From Ceratodon purpureus (lineage: Eukaryota > Streptophyta > Bryopsida > Pseudoditrichales > Ditrichaceae), in the NCBI GenBank assembly GCA_014871385.1, contig CM026426.1:106303281-106367280 (forward strand): DNA of 64,000 bases, in the 5' to 3' direction. The position numbers and the translations under genes were made by a program. The notes beneath the pieces are model-generated. The model ran no database searches. It saw nothing but the letters and a program-made list of their open reading frames with translations, and was not told the DNA's origin. Below, piece after piece: positions 1 through 10,989 of the stretch (position 1 is the stretch's first letter; every line of letters begins with the position of its first letter).

Positions 1-3000
1 ATGAGGAAGGATGCATTTTCAGTTGTGTACTGCTTCTCAACAACCTAACTGGTTTCTCCTTGTTTGTGTTAAGTTTCCTGCCTCGTGACGACCTCAAAGG
101 CTTTTTCTTGCCCGACCGACCTCTCAAGTCCCGACAGTTTTTACTCCCACACTGACATTTGAACCCGGGGACATCCTGGTTATCAGACTAGAAGTCCTCT
201 CCGTAGTCCTGCCATGTCCATTAGCACTGTGTTAGGGGAGAGGGGTCTATGAGGGGAGAGGTGCTCAAAGGAGCAGATTATTTTTAAATTTACCACTTAT
301 TAACAAGTCAATGATGAATCACGATGAACTTACCCACGTCAACTCTTCTCCTAGGTTGATATCTCTTGAGGCAAAGAATGCTACATGGTACAAACGGTCT
401 TCTCCTGAGTCAACTTGTGCCGGCATATCCACCATATTGGCCCCTTCACACCTGAAACACCGCAAGTACTTAGTTCGAGTCTACAGTTTACTCTTTTTTA
501 CTATACTGATAGATCATGGACATTGAGCTAAAGTGGTCCATGCCTGTGATTCAGAAATCGTGCAACATTGCGATAATGAGTGGCATCAATACACAAGGAG
601 TTCCTGTCGTTGGCCATTACTTCGGAGCGCCAGCAAGCATCGAGCTGTAAAGTGTACGTTTGATGAAACCCGAGCAGTTTGTGGACGAGGTGATTTCGCT
701 CGATGAGTTCATTATTAGAAACTATCTCCCCAGCGAGCTCAAATAAGAACTTATCTGCTTCAATGTGCTCCACTGTCCGGACACCCCAGCCTCAAGCAGA
801 AGTCCTGAAAATCTGCCAAGCATAACGTAAAGGTAAGAAACTCATCGGAATTGTTTAAAAAAAATAAATTACGATGTACATGCACCGTCTATCTTACCTG
901 GACTTTCACTGCCATGCCATGTTGTATCACACGGTTGCCACATTTGGAATGACAAGTACACATAGAGTTGCATTCAGTGATAAAAGTCCTTGGCCGGTGG
1001 CCCTGACAAACTCCATCTTCATCAGTGGTAGTGTCTTCACACGGGAGATTCGCACAATAGCAACCTGACCCTTTGTTGCAAAATTCCAAAGGTAAGTCGT
1101 CATCCAGTTGCTTTATGACGTCAGCCTGAAGGAGCCCTGTTTTGGTGTAGGCAAAAGTCCCGGATAATAAGGCGCACTTGCACCCAAAAGGATTATTCCT
1201 TATACAATTTTTCCCACAACCAGAACACCTTGGTCTGGGGCCGAATGCTTTTCCCACCGTAGTCCATAATTCAGTAGGCTCTTCGACTAGCACCATATTC
1301 TCTTTTGTGTACCAAAACCGAGGAGGGGAGATTGGGGATTGACTTGGAGCAACCACTAGCCCAAGATGCCGCTCCTGGCCATACGAAAGATCCTTAAGTA
1401 ACACATATTCCTGTTTTGTCAAGTAGATAAATTCACAATTTAAAAATGGGACACATGTCTGCAGTCTGAATTGCTTGATTGCAAGACAGAAGACATATAG
1501 AATGTATTGTGGCAAAAAAAAAAACCACAAACCCGAAGAAGCTCCAGGTATGTACATTACATGGCACAAAACAAGGTGAAAGCATATTTTGCTCCCACTA
1601 AAATCCGGGCATCACATTTCTATTGCATCGTACACAATTCTACTGCATCGATTAGTTAGAGGCTTCCAAAACAGACTTAACCGGCTTAAGTTTTTTTCCG
1701 CTTGGGCTGTCTACAGGACTTGTGAAGTTGGGGCCACTGCGCAGACTTGGGCTTTCTTTTGACTTCCTTTTGCCACCTGACTTTGATGCCAAGTTTTCCA
1801 CCTCCCTCTTCTTTGGTTTCTTGTTTTTGGCCCTTTGTTGGCCCTCACCTTTGCCTTCAGCTTGAGTCCCGTCGTCTTCTCCGCCCAGTGATCTCCTACT
1901 CGCCCGAGTTCTTTGGGCTGGCCCTGTATCCGCGACACTTAGTCTTCCAGCCATCCTTTGGCCTTCCAACTCCTCCTGCAGCCGCCTTCCCTCCTCCGAT
2001 TTCCTCTTCCCCTTCACTTGTTTCTCGACTACAGGAACTTCCACCACTTCATCTCCCTCAGATTTCTTCACACCTGGGATGACTTCAATCTCTCCCCGAT
2101 TACGGTGTCCTTCTAATGGAATTGACAGTTCCATGCAATCATCGAGATTGGTGGTTTCAGTCACTGCCGCCATGGTCTGCACCAACGAAGACCACGGCCT
2201 ACCCCATATCTCCAGACTCTCTTGATTCAATACACCTTCTTGCTCGTCATGTAGACCCTCAGACTCCACAACCTCCATTCCCTTCCCCTTCGTTTCGCCT
2301 TCACCCTTCACTATTATCTGCTGTTCCACATTAATCTCCATGTCAGAGGTTGGCTCGCCATTACCTTTGGTCTCAACGACCTCGGCCGTAGGGGTTTCTT
2401 CATGCAGCGTCGCCCCAGCCTGGTCCGCACCTGCAACACATTGATCTCCGTGGTTAGTTTTGTCCACCTCAGTAGACAAAAGGTCGGTGTTTGTCTTTCC
2501 CCATATTTTCTCGTTTAGATCTGTCTCTATCTTCCTCTTGATGGCTGCGTCTATGCCCACTTTTTCCCTCCTCTGAGTCAACATCACTATCTTCGTCTCC
2601 GCTGCCGCATACAGTAGTCCCAGAGCTCGACTGCAAGTCGGGATCATGACCTGTCAAAATTAGCAACCCAACAAGTATTAATTCAGCAAGGTTCATGTGA
2701 GACCATTCACTATGGTCAATAGCACTCCAAAATTTACAAACATATAGTGCCTATCACATTGTTACAGTCGGCAATTACAATGAGGGAATGACATACCTTC
2801 ACTTTCGGAGTCTTCCTCATCTGATTCCTCTTCTAATTCGGTCTCCTTCACTATTGATCCCTTACGTGAATCCTTCTGAAGGCATTCAAATACCATCTGT
2901 GGGGCTTCCTGCGACCCACCCTAACGTTTGCGTCCCCGAGATTTTCCCGACGACCTGCTCGGCTTCGAGGCTATTCGGTGCACCCGCCGTTCCACGTCAA

Positions 3001-5807
3001 ATCTCTGACCTCTGTCATCCTCCCGAATTTGCATGAGACTGCTAGTGATAGTGTCTCCACCCGCTGAGTCCCTAAATTTTGTTGAGCAAACGGCTTGACT
3101 TTGCTCTCCTAAACTAGCAACGCCGTGAGAGAGACCCGACATCGGCTTCAATGACGAGTCTGTCATCACAACAACAGAAATGAATTAGTCAGATGATCAT
3201 GAGTACACTGTAGAAGTACGTCTAGTTACAAAGAACATACTATTAGTACATGCGGTCTAAAAGTACTATGTGAGTGGCTACAACAATCTGCTACTGATAC
3301 ATCCTAAACCCAATACTGTACTTTATTGTTGCCAAAGTACTTTCAATTCTATTAGAACTAAATAAGAGAACTACATTTACAGAATGTACTACCCTTCACG
3401 TATTTTAAAGATTAAGGTAAGTACTGTATGTACATCATCCATACTGTATCTATGTACATTCAAATTCATCTGAGATACTTGACATACACATTGTACAATG
3501 TAAAAGGACAAACATATACACGACAGTACGCAGAAATTCCAAAGTACAAAACAAGTATTAAACACAGAGTAACAGAACACGACTCGAGTTACTAAAAGTA
3601 TAAACAGTGAGGAAGAATGTATTCTTCCTTGAGCCTCTGCAATTCAAGTACTATTGATCAGTGACTCCAGAATACAGTGGAAAAGGATAAACACCACAAA
3701 GTACTTATGTTCTGAAACAAGGCCTAAATAAACGCAGAGAAGTAGTGTAAGCCAAGGTATATGAAAAGCTCAAGTACTTTTTGGAGATGATTCAAGTACT
3801 GACCTGTGTTTGGACATCGTAGACATGCTTGTTCAGCTCGACCAACAAGTAAGCGGGCCACTTCCTCGTCGCATACGGTCATCTGAGTTGCAACATCCTC
3901 GACGACAACTGTCCCTGGACCTCCCCATCCGAAACTACGATGCCAATCTGGGTCCACTAACTTATCACTAGAGTTTGCGGCTGCACACTTGTAACCATTC
4001 TCGTAGGTCACTTTTGCACAGAATGGATGGTACATGTGCTTGCAGCTAGCAATAACGATATCACTCTTAGGAAATCCAAATCCACAAAGGGCACACGTGG
4101 TGATTTTTAGGAACCTGCGCTCAGGAGACGCATCCTCTCCAAATGCGCTGTCCGGGTAGACTAGTGGTACTGGATTCAGGCTTGCCGAGTGCCTCCCATA
4201 CTTAATACGTTCGCATTCGGTCTTCACACCTTCACACATACGGATCTTCTGCTCCAGCAGCCTTCTACACTCCACTACCCCTAAGTCCTTCTGTAGAGCC
4301 ACACTCTGCTTTGTTGCAAGCGACTGCTTATGCTCCTCCAGAAGCTCCACCAGAACACCCCGCTTCCCCTCTAAACCAGGATTTCCCCCTTCGCCCCTTG
4401 GTATTGAAGCGAGGTTAGCTTCATAGGACTCTACCATCAAGAGCGCAAGACGCGTGTCCTGTGCAGCTGACTCCTTTGCCTTCAACGCCAAGTCCTCGTC
4501 GAGCTTCAACCCCTCTATCTCCATCAGCAGGATCGTGTGCATCGTCTGGAAATATTCGAGCTTCGACATAGATGCTATCCCCCGGTCCTCTACCTTCACC
4601 GGCTGGTTGACACAATCTGCCTTTGTTCCCACCTTCCAAGTCGTCGGTACATTGCTCGGCACAGGTACTGACCTACGCTGCTAACACAAAGAAGGTAAGT
4701 TTCACATATTAGAAAACAGACGAATTTCAAAGACTTAGCCAATGGAAACAATGCAAGTTAGAAGCAACATAACAACTTATAGCAAAGGATAGGTTGTACA
4801 ACATAGCAAAGAGATACAATATGACCCCGAACTGGAAAAAGACTGAATACGCCAGAATGATGCAACCCCAAGCCTAAACGAATTTTCTATGTGTCATTAA
4901 AAGAAACTATTGAATCCTAAATTCTCAATACAGTCAGGAGCAAAACATTTTCTATAGTATACAAGCACCATTTATACCCAAATCGCATCCTAAATCCTAA
5001 TCACAACCTGAACCTGACCCTACATCAATTAACTTGAACTTCCCAATCAAAAGAACCGCAAAAACATACCTTTGTGGGCGTTGAAGAATCTCCCCCGACT
5101 ATGAGCTCCAACTTCACCGCTGAGTCGACCTTCAAACCCCTCCATGTCCGTTTCGTCACCTTCGCCCCGGTGTTGATGGTGTACTGGAGCTTTCCTAGAT
5201 CCTGTTCGAATTTTCTTCTCTGGCTATGGTTCGTCTCCTGACCATACAAAGCCCAGTTTACTAGATTCTTCTGGTATTCTAGAACTACGCCCATAGCAAA
5301 CTGCTTGGTAATACACCGGGGTATCTCATCTGGACCGTGCTGATACACTATAGGATGCAAGTACTTGATGCGATTGACAATATCCCTATTGTTGCAATCT
5401 GCCCAAGAGTATCCACCGCGACCTCTAACACCCTCCGGCCTCAACCCGAACTCCTGCATTGTCTTGTCCGAAATCTCCTTGTCATTCCGGCATCGATGCG
5501 GGTTGATAGAATTAGGCCCACACTCCAAGTTGTATCTATCCCAAAAGTCCTCCCATGTTAACAAATCTGGAGGGGACTTCAAGCTTGAAATGAGCTCCTG
5601 CAAATCCTCGACGTCTAGGAAATGGTCGTCCTCTTGCTTCACACCTTCCCCAACTACATCACTTCCCCCCGACTTGGTCTTCCCAACTTTCACTCCCACA
5701 GCAGATCCTACATTTCCTTTGGACCTACTCTTTCCCACCCTTCGAACTAGTCCGAGCACCGTCTCCACTCCCAGACTTCGACCTTGACGACATTGCACAA
5801 TGCCCAC
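1..5807 (-). pseudogene. SUVR4-like SET-domain histone methyltransferase gene, disrupted
   Basis: Minus-strand gene with phase-consistent exons: A 5807-5070, B 4680-3804, C 3159-2797, D 2651-~1682, E 1458-898, F 812-544, G 451-334, H 208 to the window edge. E holds the Cys-rich pre-SET and an AYTKTGLLQ motif shared with plant SUVR4. F and G hold the SET core (GWGVRTVE, AGEI, NVARFLNHR then CEGAN, AFFASRDI, GEELTW). H holds DYGEDF and post-SET CQCGSKNCR. The family methylates histone H3K9 on chromatin. Exon B carries a RING-like zinc finger; C and D are charged, low complexity. Defects: TAG at 2921-2923, TGA at 792-794, TAG at 188-190, and a likely one-base homopolymer frameshift near 2564. 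Intron F/G appears to be GC-AG. SET identity is very sure; that exons A-D belong to the same gene rests on splice phase and is less sure. The 3' end is cut by the window. Confidence 0.85.
3804..4680 (-). other. Exon B: coiled-coil and RING-like zinc finger
   Basis: Second exon of the SUVR-like gene, 877 bases, ending in phase 1, which matches the start of exon C. The first ~190 residues are charged and Leu-rich and read like a coiled coil. They are followed by CALCGFGFPKSD and then CKHMYHPFC, the C-x2-C ... C-x-H-x2-H-x2-C spacing of a RING-type finger. The usual fourth ligand pair cannot be placed with confidence. A RING-type finger would suggest ubiquitin-ligase or protein-binding activity, but this is inference. 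It could instead be an independent upstream gene that I have joined wrongly to the SET exons. Confidence 0.55.
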
Positions 5808-6629
5808 GACAAACGAATACCCTAAACCCTAGACAGTTGTTGTGTAATAATCCTCCCTAACACAGAAAGTAACAAAACCTCAACCCTAACTCGCACTCTA
5901 CACAACACTCACGGTCTACAGAACTACAAAGACACTAACAAGACATGTAACCCCGACACCCCATCAATACTACCGCAACAACAAATGATATTCCCTAAAA
6001 AACTACAAGGCGTAGAAGATAACCCAAAACCAGGAACTTTGAAAACGTAATTTACTCTAATCCTGAATACCTATCTCAGCAAGCACACTCTAAAGCGAAA
6101 CTCCTTCCCAAAAGACTAAGACGTAAACAATGGCGCAAAAACACCTGAAACTCCGACAATAAACAACACCCCAAGCACAACACAAGCATCTCACAGAAAC
6201 TCTCACCCTCAATATCTTTAACCCCCAATTCCTCTACTCTCCCAATCCCTCTATCCCTCAATCCCTCTAACCCTCCATCTGAAAAAACAACAAAACAAAT
6301 GAACCTCTTCTCATAAACTTCCAAGTTTTCAGCAAATTGCTAAACCAAAAAACACTACCAAGACAACATTGACACCAGCAACACCAACAAGACCAGAGTG
6401 ACTAGGAGGTGCGAGACGGTGACTACCTGCTACAACAAGTATAACCAAATACGGTCACCTAGAACCACCGGTCACGTGCTTCCTGATAGGTCGATCTGAG
6501 CATGGGCGCAGGTGGATCGCGGTGATGATATCGACGGCTAGGATTATCCCAAAAAAGTACTATACTTACATACTACCAGAAAAGTACTCCAGAAGTACTT
6601 CCAAAATCTGCCCAAAGTGTACCCGGTGT
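5808..6629. other. Intergenic region without recognised gene
   Basis: Sequence between the first exon of the SUVR-like gene and the gypsy relic. It is rich in CCTAA/ACCC-like short motifs just upstream of the SUVR start (accctaaaccctag near 5820), which is a common plant telobox-like sequence in 5' regions. Minus-strand translations here are short and low complexity. No LTR or coding domain was recognised. Confidence 0.4.
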
Positions 6630-8962
6630 AGTGTGCTTCCACCCGATACTACCAGGTCGCCATGGCCGACCACGACAAAAATAAAACAGCTTTCTCTACC
6701 GCGTGGGGACCGTACCAATTCAAGAGAATGCCGTTCGGAGGAAAGAATGCACCCATGCATTCCAGAGAGTAATGGAACTCATCTTCCGACCATTTTTGAA
6801 ACGATTTTTTCGCATATATCTCGACCATGGTACGGTCTACGGTTCCATGAACGACCACATTTCTCACTTAAGACAAATCTTTGATGCTTGTAGATCCAAC
6901 GGAGTCAGCCTAAACGCCGACAAATGTATGTTTTTATTTTTCGCCGGCATTATCTTCGGCTATATTATCTGTAAACATGGTAAACTACCAGATCCAGAGA
7001 AAATACAAGACATAGTCAACATGACGCCACCGGTGAATCAAAAAGGGATACAGCGCCTCCTTGGCCTAGCTCAGTTCAATAGGATCTACATAGAGAAACT
7101 GGCTCATATCACCGCTCTGATCACAGCGTTGAACCATACTCGCTATAGTTATCCTAAGGATTGGACACCCGCAGCTCAAGAAGCGTTAGAAAAAATCAAG
7201 ATAGCCTATTCCAATGCCCCCATATTGATTGCACCCGACTGGACCAAACCATTTCACGTACATACTGATGCTTCTAATGTCGCCGTCGGCGTCATGCTCG
7301 CCCAAAACCTAACCGGTAAACACGACCAGCCGGATCGCTTATGCAAGTAGGCTATTAAACACGGCAGAACGAAATTATTCCACCACGGAGCGAGAAGCTT
7401 TAGCAATGATCTACGCTATGAAAAAATTCCGCCTCTACCTATTGGGTAACAAATTCAGATTTATAGTAGATCATCACAATTTGTCATACCTCGTTAATCA
7501 GCCGCTGGTTAGTGGTCGAGTTGCACGCTGGATCATGATCCTGCTGGAATATGACTTCAAAGTTGTCTATGTCCCAGGTAGACGCCACATAGTAGCCGAC
7601 TATCTGTCCAGAGACACCACAGCCTCCGAGGATGGCATCAACGATTCTTTCAATGACTCATACATCCAAGCCGCAACAGTGGCACCAGAGACAACCCCGG
7701 ACTGAAGATCCCAGTATATACAATATTTGACCACCGGCAAAGCCCCCGCAGAATTCACGGGCACCAGAAAGATCAGTTTTATCCGCAGCACCCTTCCCTA
7801 TGCGCTCATACAAGGTGAACTTTATTGCCGTGGACTTGACGGAGAAATCGGAATCTGCGTAGCCACGGAACAGCAACATGAGATCATATCCCACCTTCAT
7901 GAGAGCCCCGTTGGAGGCCATCAGGGACGCGACACTACTATCAAGAAAATTTTAACGGCCAAATATAGGTGGCCTAGGGTGCATAAAGACGTCCATAATT
8001 ACGTAAAGAATTGCCATGCTTGTCAAATTGCCCCCACAAATTTTCAGTACCTGGGCAAAGTCCCTCTGAAATCGATACCTCCTTTGGGACCCTTCTTAAG
8101 ATGGGGTTTGGATTTTGTGGGACCAATTTGGCCTGCCACCCGCCAGGGATTCAAGTACATCTTGGTCGCCACTGACTACACCACTAAGTGGGTCGAGGCC
8201 AAAGCACTTAGGACAAATACCGCCATGGTCACCACCACCTTCATCTACGAGAACATCATCACCAGGTTCGGCTGCCCATTGGAGATTGTGTCCGACCAAG
8301 GCTCCCATTTTGTCAACGCAGTCATCGAAGAACTCATGGAGAACCACGTAATTAAGCATAGGACCAATACAGTCTATTACCCTCAGGGCAACGGACAAGC
8401 TGAATCCACCAACAAAACTCTGATTGGCATGTTAAAACGATTCATCCATGCCAACAAGGTCGACCGGGACGACTGTCTGCCAGCAACCCAGTGGGCCTAC
8501 AGAGTAGCAACAAAAACCGCGACAGAGTCAAGTCCATTTGAGTTAGTCTACGGTACGCAACCTTTGCTTCCTATAGAATATATTTCCCCTACATTCACCA
8601 GCTTACAACCCAGGGACTACACACCTCATCGAGTATTCGCGGCCAGGATGCAAGATATCCATCACCTCGAGGAGCTTAGAGAATCTGCAATACAGAACAT
8701 TCTTCAGAAACAAAAAATTAGCGCCCAATATTTCCAAGCCTTCGAGCCCCCCCGTGTCTTCCAAAAAGGGGACCTTGTCTTATGGTGTCTCCGGGATCCC
8801 AAACTTAAAAAGACCAAGTTCGAGTCTGTATGGCATGGGCCTTATCGAGTCCAGCTGGTACTCCCTAACAATACTGTGTTACTAATTAATAGTGATAACT
8901 ATGACGCCCAAGCTACCATGGTGAATGGAGGCAAGTTGAAACATTACCATACAGCAACCTAG
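6630..8962 (+). mobile_element. Ty3/gypsy retrotransposon pol relic (RT-RNase H-integrase)
   Basis: Plus-strand pol remnant in gypsy order. Reverse transcriptase begins about 6630 ([16 protein letters not shown], then YQFKRMPFG), shifts frame near 6750 and continues to 7349. The catalytic YxDD box is YLDH, so activity is lost. RNase H (HTDASNVAVG) shifts frame near 7340 and runs to 7705 (STTEREALAMIYAMKKF, VDHHNLSYL). A TGA at 7703-7705 separates it in the same frame from integrase (7727-8962). Integrase has the H-H-C-C zinc finger ([10 protein letters not shown] ... CHACQI), a DDE core ([24 protein letters not shown]) and a C-terminal GPYRV module. No gag, protease or LTR was found. Clearly decayed. 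Confidence 0.93.
7727..8962 (+). pseudogene. Gypsy integrase, intact-looking open frame
   Basis: A 411-residue open frame holding the whole integrase: zinc-binding HHCC module, catalytic core with all three acidic residues visible (Asp in WGLDFVGP, Asp in SDQGSHF, Glu in GQAESTN) and the C-terminal DNA-binding domain ending in GGKLKHY. It would normally be released from a Gag-Pol polyprotein and join retrotransposon DNA to the chromosome. Here the upstream frames are broken by frameshifts, a TGA and a mutated YxDD box, so it is a fragment of a dead element although this part shows no stop. Confidence 0.88.
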
Positions 8963-9076
8963 CACCTATCACCTACTCTTAGCACTATCACCAATCATCG
9001 GGCAAATGACATAGACCAGGAGCCTAGCACCTCCAACTCTGAAGGAAAAATTCTACCTGAGCCATGGTTCGCTCGG

Positions 9077-9319
9077 ATGCGGGGGATCCTCAGCCAAGTG
9101 TTCTTTAAAAACGAGTGCAATGGCATAACCCTCGCCCAGCTCTCGTTATTGTTCATGGCCGATCAGGGAGTGAAAATCAACTGGAACGCCCTCGTTGACG
9201 AGAACTTCAGAGTCGAGGTGAGAGGTCACCGACGCAACCCGGACTACTCCAGCCCGATCGGTCCCTTTCTAACAGCGGTGATGAAGCCACGGTGCCCTTT
9301 TACTAATTTCGTAGCCTAA
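9077..9319 (+). other. Small ORF downstream of gypsy integrase
   Basis: An 80-residue open frame 115 bases after the integrase stop (SLLFMADQGVKINWNALVDE in its middle). Not recognised. Its position suggests it may be part of the same retroelement, downstream of pol, but no domain supports this. It could be spurious. The flanks (8963-9076 and 9320-9632) hold no recognised gene; 9340-9500 is rich in GTAC motifs. Confidence 0.3.
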
Positions 9320-9632
9320 GTATAGAAATCTTCTACTCACTGTACTCTTGTGCATTTTAAGTACCTAATGTATAACAATGAGCCTACTGTTTGTATCCTT
9401 GCTCGTATGTCAGTACATAGTATACATTACAGTCAAGTTCAAGGTACTAGGATGTCCTTTTTCTGATTCGTTTAAGTAGAGTTAGTACTTTTTGATTGAA
9501 TTTAATTATATCTTCGGTGCGTGCTTGCCGCAAAGTCTTCAAGCGTCTCCTTTCATGCGCTTGTTGGGTCGTTACCTATTGTGCTAGAGAAGAGATCGAG
9601 TTAGATTTACGATCCTCAACCCAAAGTGCAAG

Positions 9633-10049
9633 GTGAGAGATTATTGCCGGTGCCGCTCCAAGATGCCCCTTCGAAGACGTTGTCGAAGCATAATGCTATT
9701 GGAGCAAAGCGGAAGAGGGATGAACCACCTGTCTTTGAGTGCTTGGACGGGAGGAGGTGCTTGGAGATTACGACTTAGGGAGCCAGAGCTGGACTCTGAA
9801 GATGCGTCCTCAAGTGATGAAGACTGTGACCAGAAGGTGCCTAGGCTCCCCTCTAGTTCCGGGACAACCACGTCAACTCGCAAGGGTGATAAAGATGCGG
9901 CCGCTGAATCTTCGAAGGGAACGTTGCCGGTTCTAAAGTCCTACCATCCAGACTTCATTAGCCCCATCATCGCAAAGGATCCTGATCTAGAGCAAGCCAG
10001 GGGGGAGGCTAAGTGGGATTCTCCTATCCGACAGCCCCACATGGAGGAC
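9633..10049 (+). other. Hypothetical charged ORF fragment
   Basis: Open frame of about 140 residues that is Ser/Asp/Glu rich (EPELDSEDASSSDEDCDQ) and ends just inside the MULE terminal repeat that begins at 10050. In another frame near 9640-9770 the peptide GAKRKRDEPPVFECLDGRRC looks equally protein-like, so a frameshift is possible. Function is not recognised. It is cut or bordered by the MULE end. Confidence 0.3.
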
Positions 10050-10063
10050 GGGGAAAGTTAACA

Positions 10064-10170
10064 TGCGAGCGGCGAGCGGAGAGCGGAGAGCTGAGAGCGC
10101 AGATAGGAGAGCAGAGATTTGACCATTGACCTAGTTTTAGTGAAAAGATTTGCAACCTATAACCGTGGAG
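10064..10170 (+). repeat. MULE terminal repeat (relic 1, left end)
   Basis: GAGCGG-rich cluster (gcgagcggcgagcggagagc, then gctgagagcgcag) followed about 60 bases later by cctataaccgtggag. Both parts and their order match the ends at 28648-28751 and, inverted, 50310-50504. Confidence 0.8.
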
Positions 10171-10989
10171 AAGTACTAAATTTAGGGTACTTTTTTTAGT
10201 ATCCGGTGAATGAAATGTATGTAATTACGTGGTTTACAATATCTGAAACATTTTATTTCATTTTCGTCCGAAAAACTACATTTATATCAAGACTTAAAAT
10301 TAGGGCTGACGTCATATTTATAGGTAATAAATGAGAATATTCAAACTAAATTTTAAAGCGATGTCCAGGTCTTAGAAGTTCCTGCTATATTTTAAGAATT
10401 TTGCATAGCAGATATTATATTGTTGAAAAGTTCTTGGAATCTTTAAAAACATGTGTACAATGATTCTAATAATGAGTCCAAAATTATATACCTTCCAAAT
10501 ATGCTTGGCCTCATTGATAATTTCTTCGTCTTCGGATAAGATCTAGTGTAGCTTTTTAAGTCAATTATTATCCTATAAAAACCTAGGAAGTTTGAATTCA
10601 ACTTATTTGAGATCATCAGTTTGTGAACTAAATGTTGCTTATGGTAGACATAATTTTGAGAGAATGAGCAATTCCCTTGAAGTCATAGCTTGTGAAACAA
10701 AGAGGCTCCGTTCTATACCTGCGGGACTACACGCGCGGGGAGAGAGAAGCCTTCCTGCGCTCCTACTGGCTGGACCCTCCGATTTGCGATTTGGCTCGCT
10801 TTTGGCAACCTGCTGGCACCAATGGTGCCAGCAGGTAAAGTGCACGGGCATGGCAAAAATTCAGGCACAGATTTCATGGCAAAGGCCTTTTGGAGACCCC
10901 AACCTTCCCCTAATGCTAGTACTGCAGGTTCATCTATCTCGTCAAGGTTGATTTATCGATTCTAAAAACTTTGTGTGCTTCCCTTGCAG
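10171..10989 (+). other. Unexplained filler inside MULE relic 1
   Basis: AT-rich sequence (10171-10600) and a GC-richer patch (10690-10880) lie where the first transposase exon and cargo gene should be. No similarity to the intact element was seen by eye. The patch holds a perfect 29-base palindrome at 10808-10836. The last bases are a recognisable splice acceptor (ttcccttgcag) conserved with the intact transposase. Confidence 0.45.

Noticed and set aside
1652-2334. Overlapping plus-strand Pro/Ser-rich frames opposite the SUVR-like exons
   Set aside because: They mirror the charged minus-strand coding sequence, have no start context or domain, and conflict with the splice-supported minus-strand model.
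1-3000. Stop-codon reassignment as explanation of TAG and TGA inside the SUVR-like gene
   Set aside because: The intact transposase and the 1500-codon cargo gene need no reassigned codons, and all in-frame stops are one transition from CAG or CGA, which fits ordinary decay.
5817-5834. Telomere-like accctaaaccctag
   Set aside because: Only one short copy just upstream of a gene start; it fits a telobox-like promoter motif or chance, not an interstitial telomere.
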